Positions 1 through 7,658 of a DNA stretch of 12,297 nt are shown here, piece after piece. The position numbers and the translations under genes were made by a program. The notes below the pieces were generated by a model that did no database searches, was not told where the DNA came from, and saw nothing but the letters and a program-made list of their open reading frames with translations. Source of the stretch: an uncultured Caulobacteraceae bacterium (GTDB lineage: Bacteria; Pseudomonadota; Alphaproteobacteria; Caulobacterales; Caulobacteraceae); assembly GCA_946480495.1 (NCBI GenBank), contig CAMLKO010000018.1, positions 1 through 12,297 on the forward strand, given 5' to 3'. Position 1 is the stretch's first letter; each line of letters opens with the position of its first letter.

Positions 1-11
1 CCCAACCGACC

Positions 12-38
12 TTGACGCACTGCACATCGGCCTATAGG
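12..38 (+). promoter_or_regulatory. Candidate housekeeping promoter of the F0 ATP synthase operon
   Basis: TTGACGC at 12-18 and CCTATAGG at 31-38 are separated by 12 nt. The Caulobacter housekeeping sigma-factor consensus is TTGACGS, 10-14 nt, then GCTANAWC. The -35 matches fully and the -10 matches at its CTANA core but differs in the flanking bases. The expected start site near 45 would leave a leader of about 60 nt before atpI. That leader contains a perfect 10-nt palindrome (55-64) and a small hairpin (75-79 with 87-91). The promoter is inferred from sequence only. Confidence 0.55.
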
Positions 39-105
39 TTCCGCGCCGATCAAACCGGGCCCGGGGCTTAACCTCCGAGCCCGATTCTCGGACCTGACCT
101 CTCCC

Positions 106-459
106 ATGCCGAAGGCCGACGATCCGCGCGAAGAGGCTATCCGCAGCCTCGACGAACGGGCCGATGCGCTGGAGGCGAGGACCGCACGCCAGGTTCCCGA
201 ATACGGGACCCGGGCTGTGGCGCAGGCCTCCCAGCTCGTCGCCGGGCTTATCGGCGGCCCCCTGGTCGGACTGGGGCTGGGCTTTGGCTTCGACTACCTG
301 GCGCACACCACGCCATGGGGGCTGATCGTCGGGATCCTGGTCGGCTTTGTTGCGTCGCTCGTCGTGACGATGCGCATCGCCAAAGGCATGAGCGCGGCGG
401 CCAAAGACTGGCCCGTCACGCAGGAACCCGTCTTCGACGACGAAGACGACGAAGATTAG
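106..459 (+). CDS. atpI: ATP synthase F0 assembly protein AtpI
   Basis: This is a 117-residue inner-membrane protein of the AtpI family, which assists assembly of the c-ring and F0 and is not part of the finished enzyme. A charged N-terminus (about 1-35) is followed by two membrane helices at roughly 41-62 and 70-90. Between them is the family signature: glycine-rich G-x-G-F-G-F-D-Y with Asp63, then T-T-P-W-G. The C-terminus ends in a strongly acidic tail (residues 111-117, all Asp or Glu). It is the first gene of the operon, 14 nt before atpB. No clear Shine-Dalgarno precedes the ATG at 106, but it is the first ATG after the candidate promoter. The identification rests on the helix pair, signature and position. 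Confidence 0.88.
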   Translation: MPKADDPREEAIRSLDERADALEARTARQVPEYGTRAVAQASQLVAGLIGGPLVGLGLGFGFDYLAHTTPWGLIVGILVGFVASLVVTMRIAKGMSAAAKDWPVTQEPVFDDEDDED

Positions 460-473
460 GAGTTCGAGGCGGC

Positions 474-1256
474 ATGGCCGACCCGATGCACCAGTTCCAG
501 GTCCAGAAGATCATGGACCTTCCGGACCTCACCCTGCCGATGGTCGGCCGGATCGACATGTCCGTGACCAACGCGACCGTCGCGATGGCGATCTCGTTCG
601 GACTGGTGGTGCTGTTCTTCGCCGTCTCGACCGCCCGCGTGGCCGTGGTGCCCGGGCGCATGCAGGTGATCGGCGAGAGCGTGTTCGGCTTCATCGACGA
701 CCTCGCCGTCTCGATCATCGGCCATGAGGGACGCAAGTTCTTCCCCTACGTCTTCACGCTGTTCACCTTCATCCTGGCGATGAACATGCTGGGCCTGTTC
801 CTGGTGTTCGGGCCGACCGCCCAGCTGGCGGTGACCGCCACGCTCGGCGTCATGACCATCGCGCTGGTCATCATCGTGGGCATCGCCAAGAACGGGCTGG
901 CCTTCTTCAAGCTGTTCGTGCCCTCGGGCGTGCCCTGGTACCTGCTGATCCTGGTCGTGCCGATCGAGGTGATCTCGTTCGCCCTGCGGCCGGCCACCCT
1001 GGCCCTTCGTCTCTTCGGCAACATGCTGGGCGGCCACGTGGCGCTGAAGGTGTTCGCGGGCTTCGTCGTTTCGCTGGGCGCGCTGGCGGCCGGCGGCGGC
1101 CTTGGCCTCCTCGGCATCCCCGGCGCGGCTCTGGCGCTGGGCGGCGTGATCGCGCTGACCGCGCTCGAGTTCCTGGTCGCCTTCCTGCAGGCCTTCGTCT
1201 TCGCGGTGCTGGCGTGCGTCTATCTCAACGACGCCGTCCACGCCGGACACCACTGA
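474..1256 (+). CDS. atpB: ATP synthase F0 subunit a
   Basis: Subunit a (260 residues) forms the two proton half-channels beside the c-ring in the inner membrane. The essential arginine is Arg179 in the motif L-R-L-F-G-N-M (178-184), matching E. coli Arg210. The positions of E. coli Glu219 and His245 are His188 and Glu232 here, the swapped pair typical of mitochondrial and alphaproteobacterial enzymes. Gln239 matches E. coli Gln252. Several hydrophobic helices are visible from residue 32 onward. The reading frame is open back to 315, but that would overlap atpI by 145 nt. The ATG at 474 follows AGGAG (458-462) and gives the N-terminus MADPMHQFQV expected for the family. Confidence 0.96.
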   Translation: MADPMHQFQVQKIMDLPDLTLPMVGRIDMSVTNATVAMAISFGLVVLFFAVSTARVAVVPGRMQVIGESVFGFIDDLAVSIIGHEGRKFFPYVFTLFTFILAMNMLGLFLVFGPTAQLAVTATLGVMTIALVIIVGIAKNGLAFFKLFVPSGVPWYLLILVVPIEVISFALRPATLALRLFGNMLGGHVALKVFAGFVVSLGALAAGGGLGLLGIPGAALALGGVIALTALEFLVAFLQAFVFAVLACVYLNDAVHAGHH

Positions 1257-1297
1257 CCTTTTCCTTCCAACCTCTCTCACACTAGGACGACACGACC

Positions 1298-1522
1298 ATG
1301 GAACCAGAAGCAGCCAAGTACATCGGCGCCGGCCTTGCCACCCTCGGCATGATTGGCGCCGGGATCGGCGTGGGCACGATCTTCTCGGGCTTCCTGCAAG
1401 GCGCGCTCCGCAATCCGGGCGCGGCCGGCGGCCAGTTCACCAACCTGATCCTGGGCTTCGCGCTCACCGAAGCGCTGGGCATCCTGTCCTTCGTGCTCGG
1501 CCTGCTGATCCTCTTCAGCTAA
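1298..1522 (+). CDS. atpE: ATP synthase F0 subunit c
   Basis: This 74-residue hairpin of two membrane helices oligomerises into the rotating c-ring. Helix 1 carries the GxGxGxG packing motif (residues 20-26), the polar loop has Arg38-Asn39-Pro40, and helix 2 carries the proton-binding Glu58. The residues after Glu58 are Ala-Leu rather than the Ser/Thr pair found in sodium-type rings, so a proton-coupled enzyme is expected. AGGA at 1284-1287 precedes the ATG by 10 nt. The gene lies 41 nt after atpB and 77 nt before the b' gene. The latter gap contains a GC hairpin that may help set the high c-subunit output. Confidence 0.97.
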   Translation: MEPEAAKYIGAGLATLGMIGAGIGVGTIFSGFLQGALRNPGAAGGQFTNLILGFALTEALGILSFVLGLLILFS

Positions 1523-1549
1523 GCCGCTTTCACCAGGGACCTGAGGGGC

Positions 1550-1569
1550 GGCGCGGCGTTTCCCGCGCC
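1550..1569 (+). promoter_or_regulatory. GC-rich hairpin after atpE (possible attenuator or mRNA stabiliser)
   Basis: GGCGCGG (1550-1556) pairs perfectly with CCGCGCC (1563-1569) around a 6-nt loop. A short T-run (TTTT, 1579-1582) follows nine bases later, too distant for a strong intrinsic terminator. It sits between the gene for the multi-copy c subunit and the genes for the single-copy stalk subunits. A role in differential expression is plausible but inferred. Confidence 0.4.
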
Positions 1570-1599
1570 CGTCGCTCATTTTGCAAGGCTTGAGCGCTC

Positions 1600-2148
1600 A
1601 TGGCCGCGGAAACGCAGTCGACCACAGCGACCACCGAGACCACCGGGGCTGAAGGCCACGGTCAGGGCGGGCTGCCGCAGTTCCAGTTCCAGTACTGGGG
1701 CGGCGAGATCGTCTGGCTGCTGCTGTTCTTCGCCATCCTCTACGCCCTGCTGGCCTGGGTGTTCACGCCGCGCCTGCGCCGGGTGATCGACGAGCGCGAG
1801 CGGACCATCAGCGAAGCGGTGGAAGCCGCCCGCCGCGTCCAGGTCGAGGCCGAGGAACAGCGCCGCGCCGCCGAGGCCGAGGTGGCCGAGGCCCGCGCCC
1901 GCTCGCAACGTCTCGCCGCCGACGCCCGCGCCAAGGCCGCCGCCGAAGCCGCCTCGCGTCAGGCGCTCGAGGAGGCCAAGGTGGCCGAGAAGGTCGCCGA
2001 GGCCGAGGCCACGATCCGCAAGGCCCGCGACGCCGCCATGGCCAACGTCGAGACGATCGCGAAGGACGCCGCCGCGGCCATCGTCGAAAAGCTCACCGGC
2101 AAGGCCGCCTCGGCCGCCGATATCGCCGCGGCGATGGGAGGCCGTTGA
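1600..2148 (+). CDS. atpF2: ATP synthase F0 subunit b' (peripheral stalk)
   Basis: This 182-residue b-type subunit has a polar, Thr-rich N-terminus (1-33), one membrane helix (about 36-56) and a long charged coiled coil rich in Ala, Glu and Arg. With AtpF it forms the heterodimeric b/b' stator that links subunit a to F1, the arrangement found in alphaproteobacteria, cyanobacteria and chloroplasts. It is assigned as b' because it has the longer N-terminal extension and precedes the second b gene. Other names used for this gene include atpF', atpX and atpG. The ATG at 1600 has a weak AAGG (1585-1588) upstream. Its TGA stop overlaps the atpF start. Confidence 0.92.
   Translation: MAAETQSTTATTETTGAEGHGQGGLPQFQFQYWGGEIVWLLLFFAILYALLAWVFTPRLRRVIDERERTISEAVEAARRVQVEAEEQRRAAEAEVAEARARSQRLAADARAKAAAEAASRQALEEAKVAEKVAEAEATIRKARDAAMANVETIAKDAAAAIVEKLTGKAASAADIAAAMGGR
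2136..2141 (+). promoter_or_regulatory. Shine-Dalgarno site that sets the atpF start
   Basis: GGGAGG lies six bases before the ATG at 2148, inside the end of the b' gene. It favours ATG 2148 over the in-frame TTG at 2145. Confidence 0.65.
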
Positions 2149-2651
2149 TGTCCGAGATCCTCAACCCCGCCGAATCCGAGTTCTGGGTCGGCGTCGGCCT
2201 GCTGATCTTCCTTGGGATCATCATCTTCGTCGCCAAGGCGCCCAAGGCCATCGCCGCCGCCCTCGACGCCCGCGCGGCGAAGATCCAGTCCGACCTGGAC
2301 GAAGCCGCCCGCATCCGCACCGAGGCCGAAGCCATGCTCGCCGAGATCCGCGCCCAGCGGGAGGAAGCCGAGCGTCAGGCCGCCGGGATGCTGGCCGCCG
2401 CCGAAGCCGACGCCACGCGCCTCGCCGCCGCGGCCAAGGCCAAGCTGGAAGAGCAGATCAAGCGCCGCGCGGCTCTCGCCGAGCGCAAGATCGCCAACGC
2501 GGAGGCCCAGGCCGCCGCCGAGGTGAAGGCCGCCGCCGCCGACCTCGCCGCCCAGGCGGCCGAACGGGTGCTGGCCGCGCGCATCGCCGGCGCGAAGTCA
2601 GACCCGTCGGTCGACGCGGCTATTGGGCAGCTGGCTGAGCGGTTGCAGTAG
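2148..2651 (+). CDS. atpF: ATP synthase F0 subunit b (peripheral stalk)
   Basis: This 167-residue stator subunit has a short N-terminus, one membrane helix (about 12-29), then a long Ala/Glu/Arg coiled coil that dimerises with b' and contacts the F1 delta subunit. The ATG at 2148 overlaps the b' stop as TGATG, implying translational coupling, and has GGGAGG six bases upstream. It is the last F0 gene here. No F1 genes (atpHAGDC) follow, consistent with separate F0 and F1 operons in alphaproteobacteria. The last 32 bp overlap the convergent gene on the other strand. A perfect palindrome just after the stop (2654-2667) could form a hairpin at the mRNA 3' end. Confidence 0.94.
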   Translation: MSEILNPAESEFWVGVGLLIFLGIIIFVAKAPKAIAAALDARAAKIQSDLDEAARIRTEAEAMLAEIRAQREEAERQAAGMLAAAEADATRLAAAAKAKLEEQIKRRAALAERKIANAEAQAAAEVKAAAADLAAQAAERVLAARIAGAKSDPSVDAAIGQLAERLQ

Positions 2652-3096
2652 CGGCCGCCGCGGCGGCGCGCCTGGCCATCTTGCGCTTCACCCGCCTGCG
2701 CCAGCGCACCGCGATCCGGTAGCGCGTAGGCAGGACCAGCCGCTCGATCCTCAGCACCTGCTGCCAGGCGACCGGGATCACCTCCGGCTCGCGGCGCAGC
2801 AGCCGCCGGATCGGGAAGACCAGCCTGGGGTGGGCGCGCTGAACGCGGATGAACTGCTTGCGGGCCCAGAACGAGTGGCGCAGCACCAGCATCAGCCCGA
2901 TCACGATCACGGGGATGCCGCCCGGTCCCGGCAAGGGCGAGATCAGGAGGCCCGCGGCCATGATCACCAGCCCAAGCAGGATCATCGACCAGCGCCTGAC
3001 ACGCCAAATGACTTCGCGGGCGAAGTCGTCGGCGGGCGAGTGGCGCACACGGGGCATGACGGCGTAGAGCAACATCGGGGCACAAAGGGGGATCAC
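2620..3096 (-). CDS. PGPGW-type small inner-membrane protein, function unknown
   Basis: This is a protein of up to 158 residues with two hydrophobic helices (about 36-54 and 60-75) joined by the turn P-L-P-G-P-G-G (54-60). That turn is the hallmark of the putative transmembrane PGPGW family, whose role is unknown. An Arg-rich cytoplasmic-looking tail follows and ends in an Ala/Thr/Gln-rich stretch. The start is uncertain. The outermost codon is GTG (3094-3096), and ATGs at 3073-3075 and 3055-3057 also precede the conserved core; none has a convincing Shine-Dalgarno. It lies downstream of gcvPB on the same strand beyond a hairpin, so it is probably transcribed separately. It converges on atpF with a 32-bp overlap. 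Confidence 0.75.
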   Translation of the reverse strand: MIPLCAPMLLYAVMPRVRHSPADDFAREVIWRVRRWSMILLGLVIMAAGLLISPLPGPGGIPVIVIGLMLVLRHSFWARKQFIRVQRAHPRLVFPIRRLLRREPEVIPVAWQQVLRIERLVLPTRYRIAVRWRRRVKRKMARRAAAAAATATAQPAAQ

Positions 3097-3151
3097 GCGC
3101 CGGATCCGATGATTCGAACCCGGTGACGATTGGGCTTGATATGAGAACGGT

Positions 3152-3178
3152 GGAACGGCGCGTAAAGGCGCCCGTTCC
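3152..3178 (-). terminator. Hairpin after gcvPB, likely end of the glycine cleavage operon
   Basis: GGAACGG (3152-3158) pairs with CCGTTCC (3172-3178), and CGC (3159-3161) with GCG (3168-3170), leaving one bulged base and a 6-nt loop. It starts 22 nt after the gcvPB stop in the direction of transcription. No U-tract follows on the minus strand, so it is not a classical intrinsic terminator. It may instead stabilise the 3' end or work with Rho. Confidence 0.45.
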
Positions 3179-3200
3179 GCGCACCCCCCCGTTTAATCGG

Positions 3201-4766
3201 CTATTCCGCCGCGAGTGGCTCCGCCGCCACAGGTCGCCACCTCAGCCTGGGCTTCCTGGCCGCCAGCGTCTCGTCCAGCCGCCGCATCGGCGCATGGAAC
3301 GGCGCGCCCTTGAACCGCTCGTTATCCCCGGCGGTCGCGGCCTGGGCTAACATGCGCAGCGCCTCGATGAAGCGGTCCAGCTCCTGCTTGGACTCCGTCT
3401 CCGTCGGCTCGATCAGCATGGCGCCATGGACGACCAGCGGGAAGTACATGGTCATCGGGTGGAAGCCCTCGTCGATCATCGCCTTGGCGAAGTCGAGCGT
3501 GGTGATCCCGGTGCCCTCCAGCCAGCGGTCGTCGAACAGGGCCTCGTGCATGCAGGGGCCGTCCGGGAAGGCCGGCGTCATCAGGTCCGACAGCCGGGCC
3601 TTGATGTAGTTGGCGTTCAGCACCGCGTCTTCGGCCACCTGGCGCAGGCCGTCGGCGCCGTGGCTTCGCATGTAGGCGTAGGCGCGCACGTACATGCCCA
3701 TCTGGCCGTGGAAGGCGCACATCCGGCCGAACGACCGGGCGGCCTCCGCCGCCTCGTGCTCGAGCAGGTGGAACCCGCCCTCCTCCGTGTGCACCACCCA
3801 CGGGACCGGCGCGAACGGCGCCAGCGCCTCGGACAGCACCACCGGCCCCGCGCCCGGCCCGCCGCCGCCGTGGGGCGTCGAGAAGGTCTTGTGCAGGTTG
3901 ATGTGCATCGCATCGACGCCGAGATCGCCCGGGCGCACGCGGCCGACGATGGCGTTGAAGTTGGCGCCGTCGCAGTAGAAGTAGGCGCCCGCCGCGTGCG
4001 TCAGCCGCGCGATCTCGATGATGTCGCGCTCGAACAGCCCGCAGGTGTTGGGGTTGGTGACCATGATGGCCGCCACATCCGGCCCGAGCTTCGCCTCCAG
4101 GTCGGCGAGGTCGACGCGCCCGTCGTCCGTCGGGGCGATCTCCACGACCTGATAGCCGACGAAGGCGGCGGTCGCAGGATTGGTGCCGTGGGCGGAAGTG
4201 GGGACCAGCACGGTCTTGCGCGCATCGCCCCTGGCCTCGTGCGCCGCGCGGATGGCCAGCAGGCCGCAGAGTTCGCCATGCGCGCCGGCCTTGGGCGACA
4301 GCGCCACGGCGGGCATGCCGGTCAGGGTCTTCAGCCAGTGGGCCAGCCGGTCCATCAGCTCCAGCGCGCCCTGCACGGTCGACTGGGGCTGCAGCGGGTG
4401 GACGTCGGAAAAGCCCGGCAGCCGCGCCATTTTCTCGTTCAGGCGCGGGTTGTGCTTCATCGTGCACGAGCCCAACGGATAGAGCGCCAGATCAATGGCG
4501 TGGTTCTTCTGGCTGAGCCGCACGTAGTGGCGCACCGCTTCGGGCTCGGAGAGGCCCGGCAGGCCGATCGCGTCCTTGCGGACCAGGTCGCCAAGATCGT
4601 CGGCGGCGGGGGCGTCGGGCAGATCGACCCCGGTCTTGTCCCAGCCGTCGCGCTCGAAGATCAGGGCCTCGTCCTGCAGCAGGCCCCGGCCCCCCGTCAG
4701 GGTGGCGGGCTTGATGTCGGTGACGGCTTGCGGCCGCGTCGGGCGGCCCACGGTCTGCATGGTCAT
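3201..4766 (-). CDS. gcvPB: Glycine dehydrogenase (decarboxylating) subunit 2, P-protein C-terminal half
   Basis: This 521-residue subunit pairs with GcvPA to form the P-protein. The pair decarboxylates glycine with pyridoxal phosphate and transfers the aminomethyl group to the lipoyl arm of GcvH. The PLP-binding lysine is Lys293 in [10 protein letters not shown], followed by a Gly-rich loop (300-306). Asp266 in F-Y-C-D-G-A-N (263-269) should contact the PLP ring nitrogen. The motif Y-P-L-G-S-C-T-M-K (96-104) is also typical of this half. The frame is open much further upstream, but that region is gcvPA. ATG 4764-4766 overlaps the gcvPA stop as ATGA, implying coupled translation and equal amounts of the two halves. 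Confidence 0.95.
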   Translation of the reverse strand: MTMQTVGRPTRPQAVTDIKPATLTGGRGLLQDEALIFERDGWDKTGVDLPDAPAADDLGDLVRKDAIGLPGLSEPEAVRHYVRLSQKNHAIDLALYPLGSCTMKHNPRLNEKMARLPGFSDVHPLQPQSTVQGALELMDRLAHWLKTLTGMPAVALSPKAGAHGELCGLLAIRAAHEARGDARKTVLVPTSAHGTNPATAAFVGYQVVEIAPTDDGRVDLADLEAKLGPDVAAIMVTNPNTCGLFERDIIEIARLTHAAGAYFYCDGANFNAIVGRVRPGDLGVDAMHINLHKTFSTPHGGGGPGAGPVVLSEALAPFAPVPWVVHTEEGGFHLLEHEAAEAARSFGRMCAFHGQMGMYVRAYAYMRSHGADGLRQVAEDAVLNANYIKARLSDLMTPAFPDGPCMHEALFDDRWLEGTGITTLDFAKAMIDEGFHPMTMYFPLVVHGAMLIEPTETESKQELDRFIEALRMLAQAATAGDNERFKGAPFHAPMRRLDETLAARKPRLRWRPVAAEPLAAE

Positions 4767-6109
4767 GCGCGGATCACCCGGTCGAGGCTGTGGGCGAAGA
4801 TGGCGATGTCTTCGGGCAGGGTCGTCTCGGTGGCGGCCACGATCAGCACATCGTCGAGGCCGCCGTCGTGATCGACCCGCGAGTAGGGCACGCCGGCGAT
4901 GACGCCGTTGCCGGCCAGCGTCTCGACTACCTCGGCCGCCTTCTTGGGCAGGCGCACCGCGAACTCGTTGAAGAAGCGCGGCGTCAGCACCTCCACGCCC
5001 GCGACCTTGGCCAGCGCATCGCGCAGCTCCCGCGCCCGCTGGTGGTTCAGGGCGGCGAGCTTTCTCAGGCCCACCTCGCCCAGCAGCGTCATGTGGATCG
5101 AGAAGGCCAGCGCGCACAGGCCCGAGTTGGTGCAGATGTTCGAGGTCGCCTTGTCGCGGCGGATGTGCTGCTCGCGGGTCGACAGCGTCAGCACGAACCC
5201 ACGCCGGCCGTCCGCATCGACGGTCTCGCCGCACAGGCGCCCCGGCATCTGTCGGACGAACTTCTCCTTGCAGGCGAAGAGGCCGACGTAGGGCCCGCCG
5301 AAGTTCAGGCCGTTGCCGATCGACTGGCCTTCGGCGACGGCGATGTCCGCCCCCATCTCGCCGGGCGATTTCAGCAGGCCGTAGGACACCGCCTCGGTCG
5401 TCACCACGATCAGCAGGGCGCCCGCGGCCTGGGCGGCCTCGGCGATCTTCGTCACGTCGGTGGCGGTCCCGAAGACGTTGGGCGTCTGGACGACGACGCA
5501 GGCGGTGTTGGCGTCAATGGCGTCGAGCACGGCCGCCTCGGCGTCGACGGCCGGCGGCATGACCACGACGTCGATGCCGGCCACGTGAGCCGAGGTCTGG
5601 GTGGTGCGGACATAGTGCGGGTGAACGCCACCCGACATCACCGCCCGCGTGCGCCTGGTCACCCGCTGGGCCATCATCACGGCCTCGGCGCAGGCTGTGG
5701 AGCCGTCGTACATGGAGGCGTTGGCCACCTCCATGCCGGTCAGCGCCGCCACCTGCGTCTGGAACTCGAACAGCACCTGCAGCGTGCCCTGCGCGATCTC
5801 GGGCTGGTAGGGCGTGTAGCTGGTCAGGAACTCCGAGCGCTGGATGATGTGGTCCACGGTCGCCGGCACGTGGTGGCGGTAGGCGCCCGCCCCGCAGAAG
5901 AACGGTCCCGATCCCGCCGGACGGTTGCGCGCGGCCATCGCCGCCATCTCCCGCTCGACCTCCAGTTCGCCGGCGTGCAGCGGCAGGTCGACCACGCCCT
6001 TGCGCCGGGCGGCGGCAGGCACGTCCACGAACAGGTCATCGACCGACGGAACGCCGATGGCGCCCAGCATCTCGACGCGGTCGGCGGGGGAAAGCGGCAG
6101 GTAACGCAT
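4763..6109 (-). CDS. gcvPA: Glycine dehydrogenase (decarboxylating) subunit 1, P-protein N-terminal half
   Basis: This 448-residue subunit resembles the N-terminal half of single-chain P-proteins. It has the PLP-enzyme fold but lacks the Schiff-base lysine, which GcvPB supplies. Conserved stretches include [10 protein letters not shown] (73-82), [13 protein letters not shown] (96-108) and [10 protein letters not shown] (130-139), all typical of GcvPA. The N-terminus MRYLPLS also fits the family. The ATG at 6107-6109 lies three bases after the gcvH stop with no strong Shine-Dalgarno, so it is probably translated by coupling from gcvH. The length is normal and no disruption is seen. Confidence 0.95.
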   Translation of the reverse strand: MRYLPLSPADRVEMLGAIGVPSVDDLFVDVPAAARRKGVVDLPLHAGELEVEREMAAMAARNRPAGSGPFFCGAGAYRHHVPATVDHIIQRSEFLTSYTPYQPEIAQGTLQVLFEFQTQVAALTGMEVANASMYDGSTACAEAVMMAQRVTRRTRAVMSGGVHPHYVRTTQTSAHVAGIDVVVMPPAVDAEAAVLDAIDANTACVVVQTPNVFGTATDVTKIAEAAQAAGALLIVVTTEAVSYGLLKSPGEMGADIAVAEGQSIGNGLNFGGPYVGLFACKEKFVRQMPGRLCGETVDADGRRGFVLTLSTREQHIRRDKATSNICTNSGLCALAFSIHMTLLGEVGLRKLAALNHQRARELRDALAKVAGVEVLTPRFFNEFAVRLPKKAAEVVETLAGNGVIAGVPYSRVDHDGGLDDVLIVAATETTLPEDIAIFAHSLDRVIRA

Positions 6110-6112
6110 GGT

Positions 6113-6478
6113 CTAAAGGGTGCTCAGGTATTGTTCATAGGCGTGGCGATCCATCAGCGCGTCGACCTGGGCCGGATCGGCGATCTTGAGCTTCGCGAAC
6201 CAGCCGCCGGCTTCCGGCACGGCGTTGACGGTCTCGGGCGCGTCGGAGAGCGCGGTGTTGGCCTCGACGACCTCGCCGGAGATCGGGGCGTAGACGTCGG
6301 AAGCGGCCTTGACGCTTTCGACGACCGCCAGGCCATCGCCCTGGTTCACCTTCTTGCCGACCTCGGGCGTCTCGACGAACACCACGTCGCCCAGCTGCTC
6401 GGCGGCATAGGCGGTGATGCCGACGGTGGCGATGTCGCCGTCGACCTCGACCCACTCGTGATCCTTGGTGAAGCGCAT
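6113..6478 (-). CDS. gcvH: Glycine cleavage system H-protein (lipoyl carrier)
   Basis: This 121-residue carrier shuttles the aminomethyl intermediate from P-protein to T-protein and is reoxidised by dihydrolipoyl dehydrogenase. The lipoylated lysine is Lys57 in [12 protein letters not shown] (54-65). The N-terminal H-E-W-V and the G-D-V-V-F-V-E strand are also diagnostic. The L-protein gene is not in this window. The start is secure: AGGAGGA (6485-6491) lies six bases before the ATG and overlaps the gcvT stop. It has the strongest ribosome-binding site in the operon, which fits the excess of H-protein known for this complex. Confidence 0.97.
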   Translation of the reverse strand: MRFTKDHEWVEVDGDIATVGITAYAAEQLGDVVFVETPEVGKKVNQGDGLAVVESVKAASDVYAPISGEVVEANTALSDAPETVNAVPEAGGWFAKLKIADPAQVDALMDRHAYEQYLSTL

Positions 6479-6484
6479 GACGGG

Positions 6485-6491
6485 TCCTCCT
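6485..6491 (-). promoter_or_regulatory. Strong Shine-Dalgarno of gcvH
   Basis: AGGAGGA on the minus strand, with a 6-nt spacer to the gcvH ATG, overlaps the last base of the gcvT stop codon. Confidence 0.75.
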
Positions 6492-7597
6492 CAGACCTTG
6501 CGGACGTAGCGATGGGGAACGAAGGGCATCGGGACGACTTCGGCGTCCTGCGACCGGCCCCTGACGATGACCTTCAGCTTCACGCCGGCCTCTGCCAGCG
6601 CGGGCGAGACGTAGCCCATGGCGATGGGCGCGTTCAGCGAGGGCGAGAAGCCGCCGCTGGTGACCTTGCCGACCACGGCGCCGCTCTCGTCGGCGATCTC
6701 GGCGCCTTCGCGGGCCGGGGCGCCCTCGACGCGGAGGCCGACGCGCACGCGCTGCGGCTCCTCGGCCAGCTCCTGCATGATCCGGTACGCGCCGGGGAAG
6801 TCGCCGGCGTCGCGGCGCTTCTTCGAGACGGCGAAGCTCAGCCCCGCCTCGACCGGCGAGGTCGTCTCATCGATGTCGTGGCCGTAGAGCGGCAGCCCCG
6901 CCTCGAGCCGCAGCGAGTCCCGCGCGCCAAGCCCGATCGGCCGCACCCGCTCGTCGGCCAGCAGCGCGTTCCAGACCCGTTCGGCCTCGGCGGCCGGGAC
7001 GGAGATCTCATAACCGTCCTCGCCCGTGTAGCCGGAGCGCGAGACGAAGGCGTCGCAGCCGAAGGCGCTCATCCGGGCGGCGTCCATGAACACCATGCCC
7101 GCGGCGTCCGGCGCGTGCTGCGCCAGCACGGCGGCGGCCTTGGGTCCCTGCAGCGCCAGCAGCGCCCGGTCCTCCATCCGCTCGATCCGCACCTGGCCGG
7201 CAAGCTCGTCGTCGATGACCTTGAAGTCGTTGTCCTTGCAGGCGCCGTTGACCACCACGAACAGGCCGTCGTCGTCGGGCCGGGCGGCCATCAGGTCGTC
7301 GACGATGCCGCCCTTCTTGTTGAGCAGCAGGGAGTAGCGCTGCTTGCCGGGCTTGAGGCCGATGAAGTCGCCGGGCGTCACCTCCTCGAAGGCCGACAGC
7401 GGCGAGACCCCGCGCAGCTTCGCCTGGCCCATGTGGGAGACGTCGAACAGGCCCGCGTGTTCGCGGGTCCACAGGTGCTCCTTCAGCACCCCGTCCTTGT
7501 ACTGGACCGGCATCGAATAGCCCGCAAACGGCACCATCCGCGCGCCGGCGGCCACATGCGCGTCGTAAAGCGGCGTCTTCTTCAGGTCGTCGGACAA
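6491..7597 (-). CDS. gcvT: Glycine cleavage system T-protein (aminomethyltransferase), TTG start
   Basis: This 368-residue enzyme releases ammonia from the aminomethyl-lipoyl H-protein and makes 5,10-methylene-tetrahydrofolate. Visible family motifs are P-F-A-G-Y-S-M-P (23-30), F-D-V-S-H-M-G-Q (51-58), G-G-I-V-D-D-L (96-102), where the Asp pair includes the catalytic residue, and S-G-Y-T-G-E-D-G-Y-E-I. The start codon is TTG (7595-7597). The next ATG, at residue 21, lies inside the conserved core, and GGAG (7604-7607) stands six bases before the TTG. It is the first gene behind the glycine riboswitch, and gcvH follows after 12 nt. Confidence 0.95.
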   Translation of the reverse strand: MSDDLKKTPLYDAHVAAGARMVPFAGYSMPVQYKDGVLKEHLWTREHAGLFDVSHMGQAKLRGVSPLSAFEEVTPGDFIGLKPGKQRYSLLLNKKGGIVDDLMAARPDDDGLFVVVNGACKDNDFKVIDDELAGQVRIERMEDRALLALQGPKAAAVLAQHAPDAAGMVFMDAARMSAFGCDAFVSRSGYTGEDGYEISVPAAEAERVWNALLADERVRPIGLGARDSLRLEAGLPLYGHDIDETTSPVEAGLSFAVSKKRRDAGDFPGAYRIMQELAEEPQRVRVGLRVEGAPAREGAEIADESGAVVGKVTSGGFSPSLNAPIAMGYVSPALAEAGVKLKVIVRGRSQDAEVVPMPFVPHRYVRKV

Positions 7598-7603
7598 GGC
7601 AGG

Positions 7604-7607
7604 CTCC
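7604..7607 (-). promoter_or_regulatory. Shine-Dalgarno supporting the TTG start of gcvT
   Basis: GGAG on the minus strand is six bases from the TTG codon. It lies 15 nt beyond the leader hairpin (7622-7656), close enough for structure in the leader to influence ribosome access. Confidence 0.6.
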
Positions 7608-7621
7608 GCGGCTGATGATCC

Positions 7622-7656
7622 GGCGCGCGCAGAGTCTGAGTCCCTGCCCGCGCGCC
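7622..7656 (-). promoter_or_regulatory. Expression-platform hairpin of the glycine riboswitch
   Basis: On the minus strand an eight-base arm (GGCGCGCG, 7649-7656) pairs perfectly with CGCGCGCC (7622-7629). Three more pairs (CAG with CTG) extend it inward beyond a two-base bulge. The arm begins two bases after the 3' strand of the second aptamer's P1 helix. No U-tract follows. It could be a Rho-assisted or non-canonical terminator, or act on initiation at gcvT; which one cannot be decided from sequence. Confidence 0.5.
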
Positions 7657-7658
7657 CC

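Noticed and set aside
315..473. Upstream extension of the atpB frame into atpI
   Set aside because: The extra residues are Arg-rich and unlike subunit a, and ATG 474 has a ribosome site and the expected N-terminus.
2145..2147. TTG as the atpF start
   Set aside because: The adjacent ATG at 2148 has a better-placed Shine-Dalgarno and the usual TGATG overlap.
3101..3120. A T-loop-like sequence (GGTTCGAATC on the minus strand) suggesting a tRNA or attachment-site remnant
   Set aside because: The flanking bases do not form a T-stem beyond one or two pairs, and no acceptor, D or anticodon arms are found on either strand.
3426..4871. A 481-codon plus-strand frame opposite gcvPB
   Set aside because: Antisense shadow of gcvPB with biased Val/Gly/Arg/His composition and no recognisable domain.
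4767..5234. Upstream extension of the gcvPB frame into gcvPA
   Set aside because: It lies entirely within gcvPA, and the ATGA overlap gives the natural start.
4790..7615. A 941-codon open frame on the plus strand, opposite gcvPA, gcvH and gcvT
   Set aside because: It is antisense to three clearly recognised genes and has His/Gly/Asp/Arg-rich composition without motifs. Long antisense frames are a usual by-product of high GC content.
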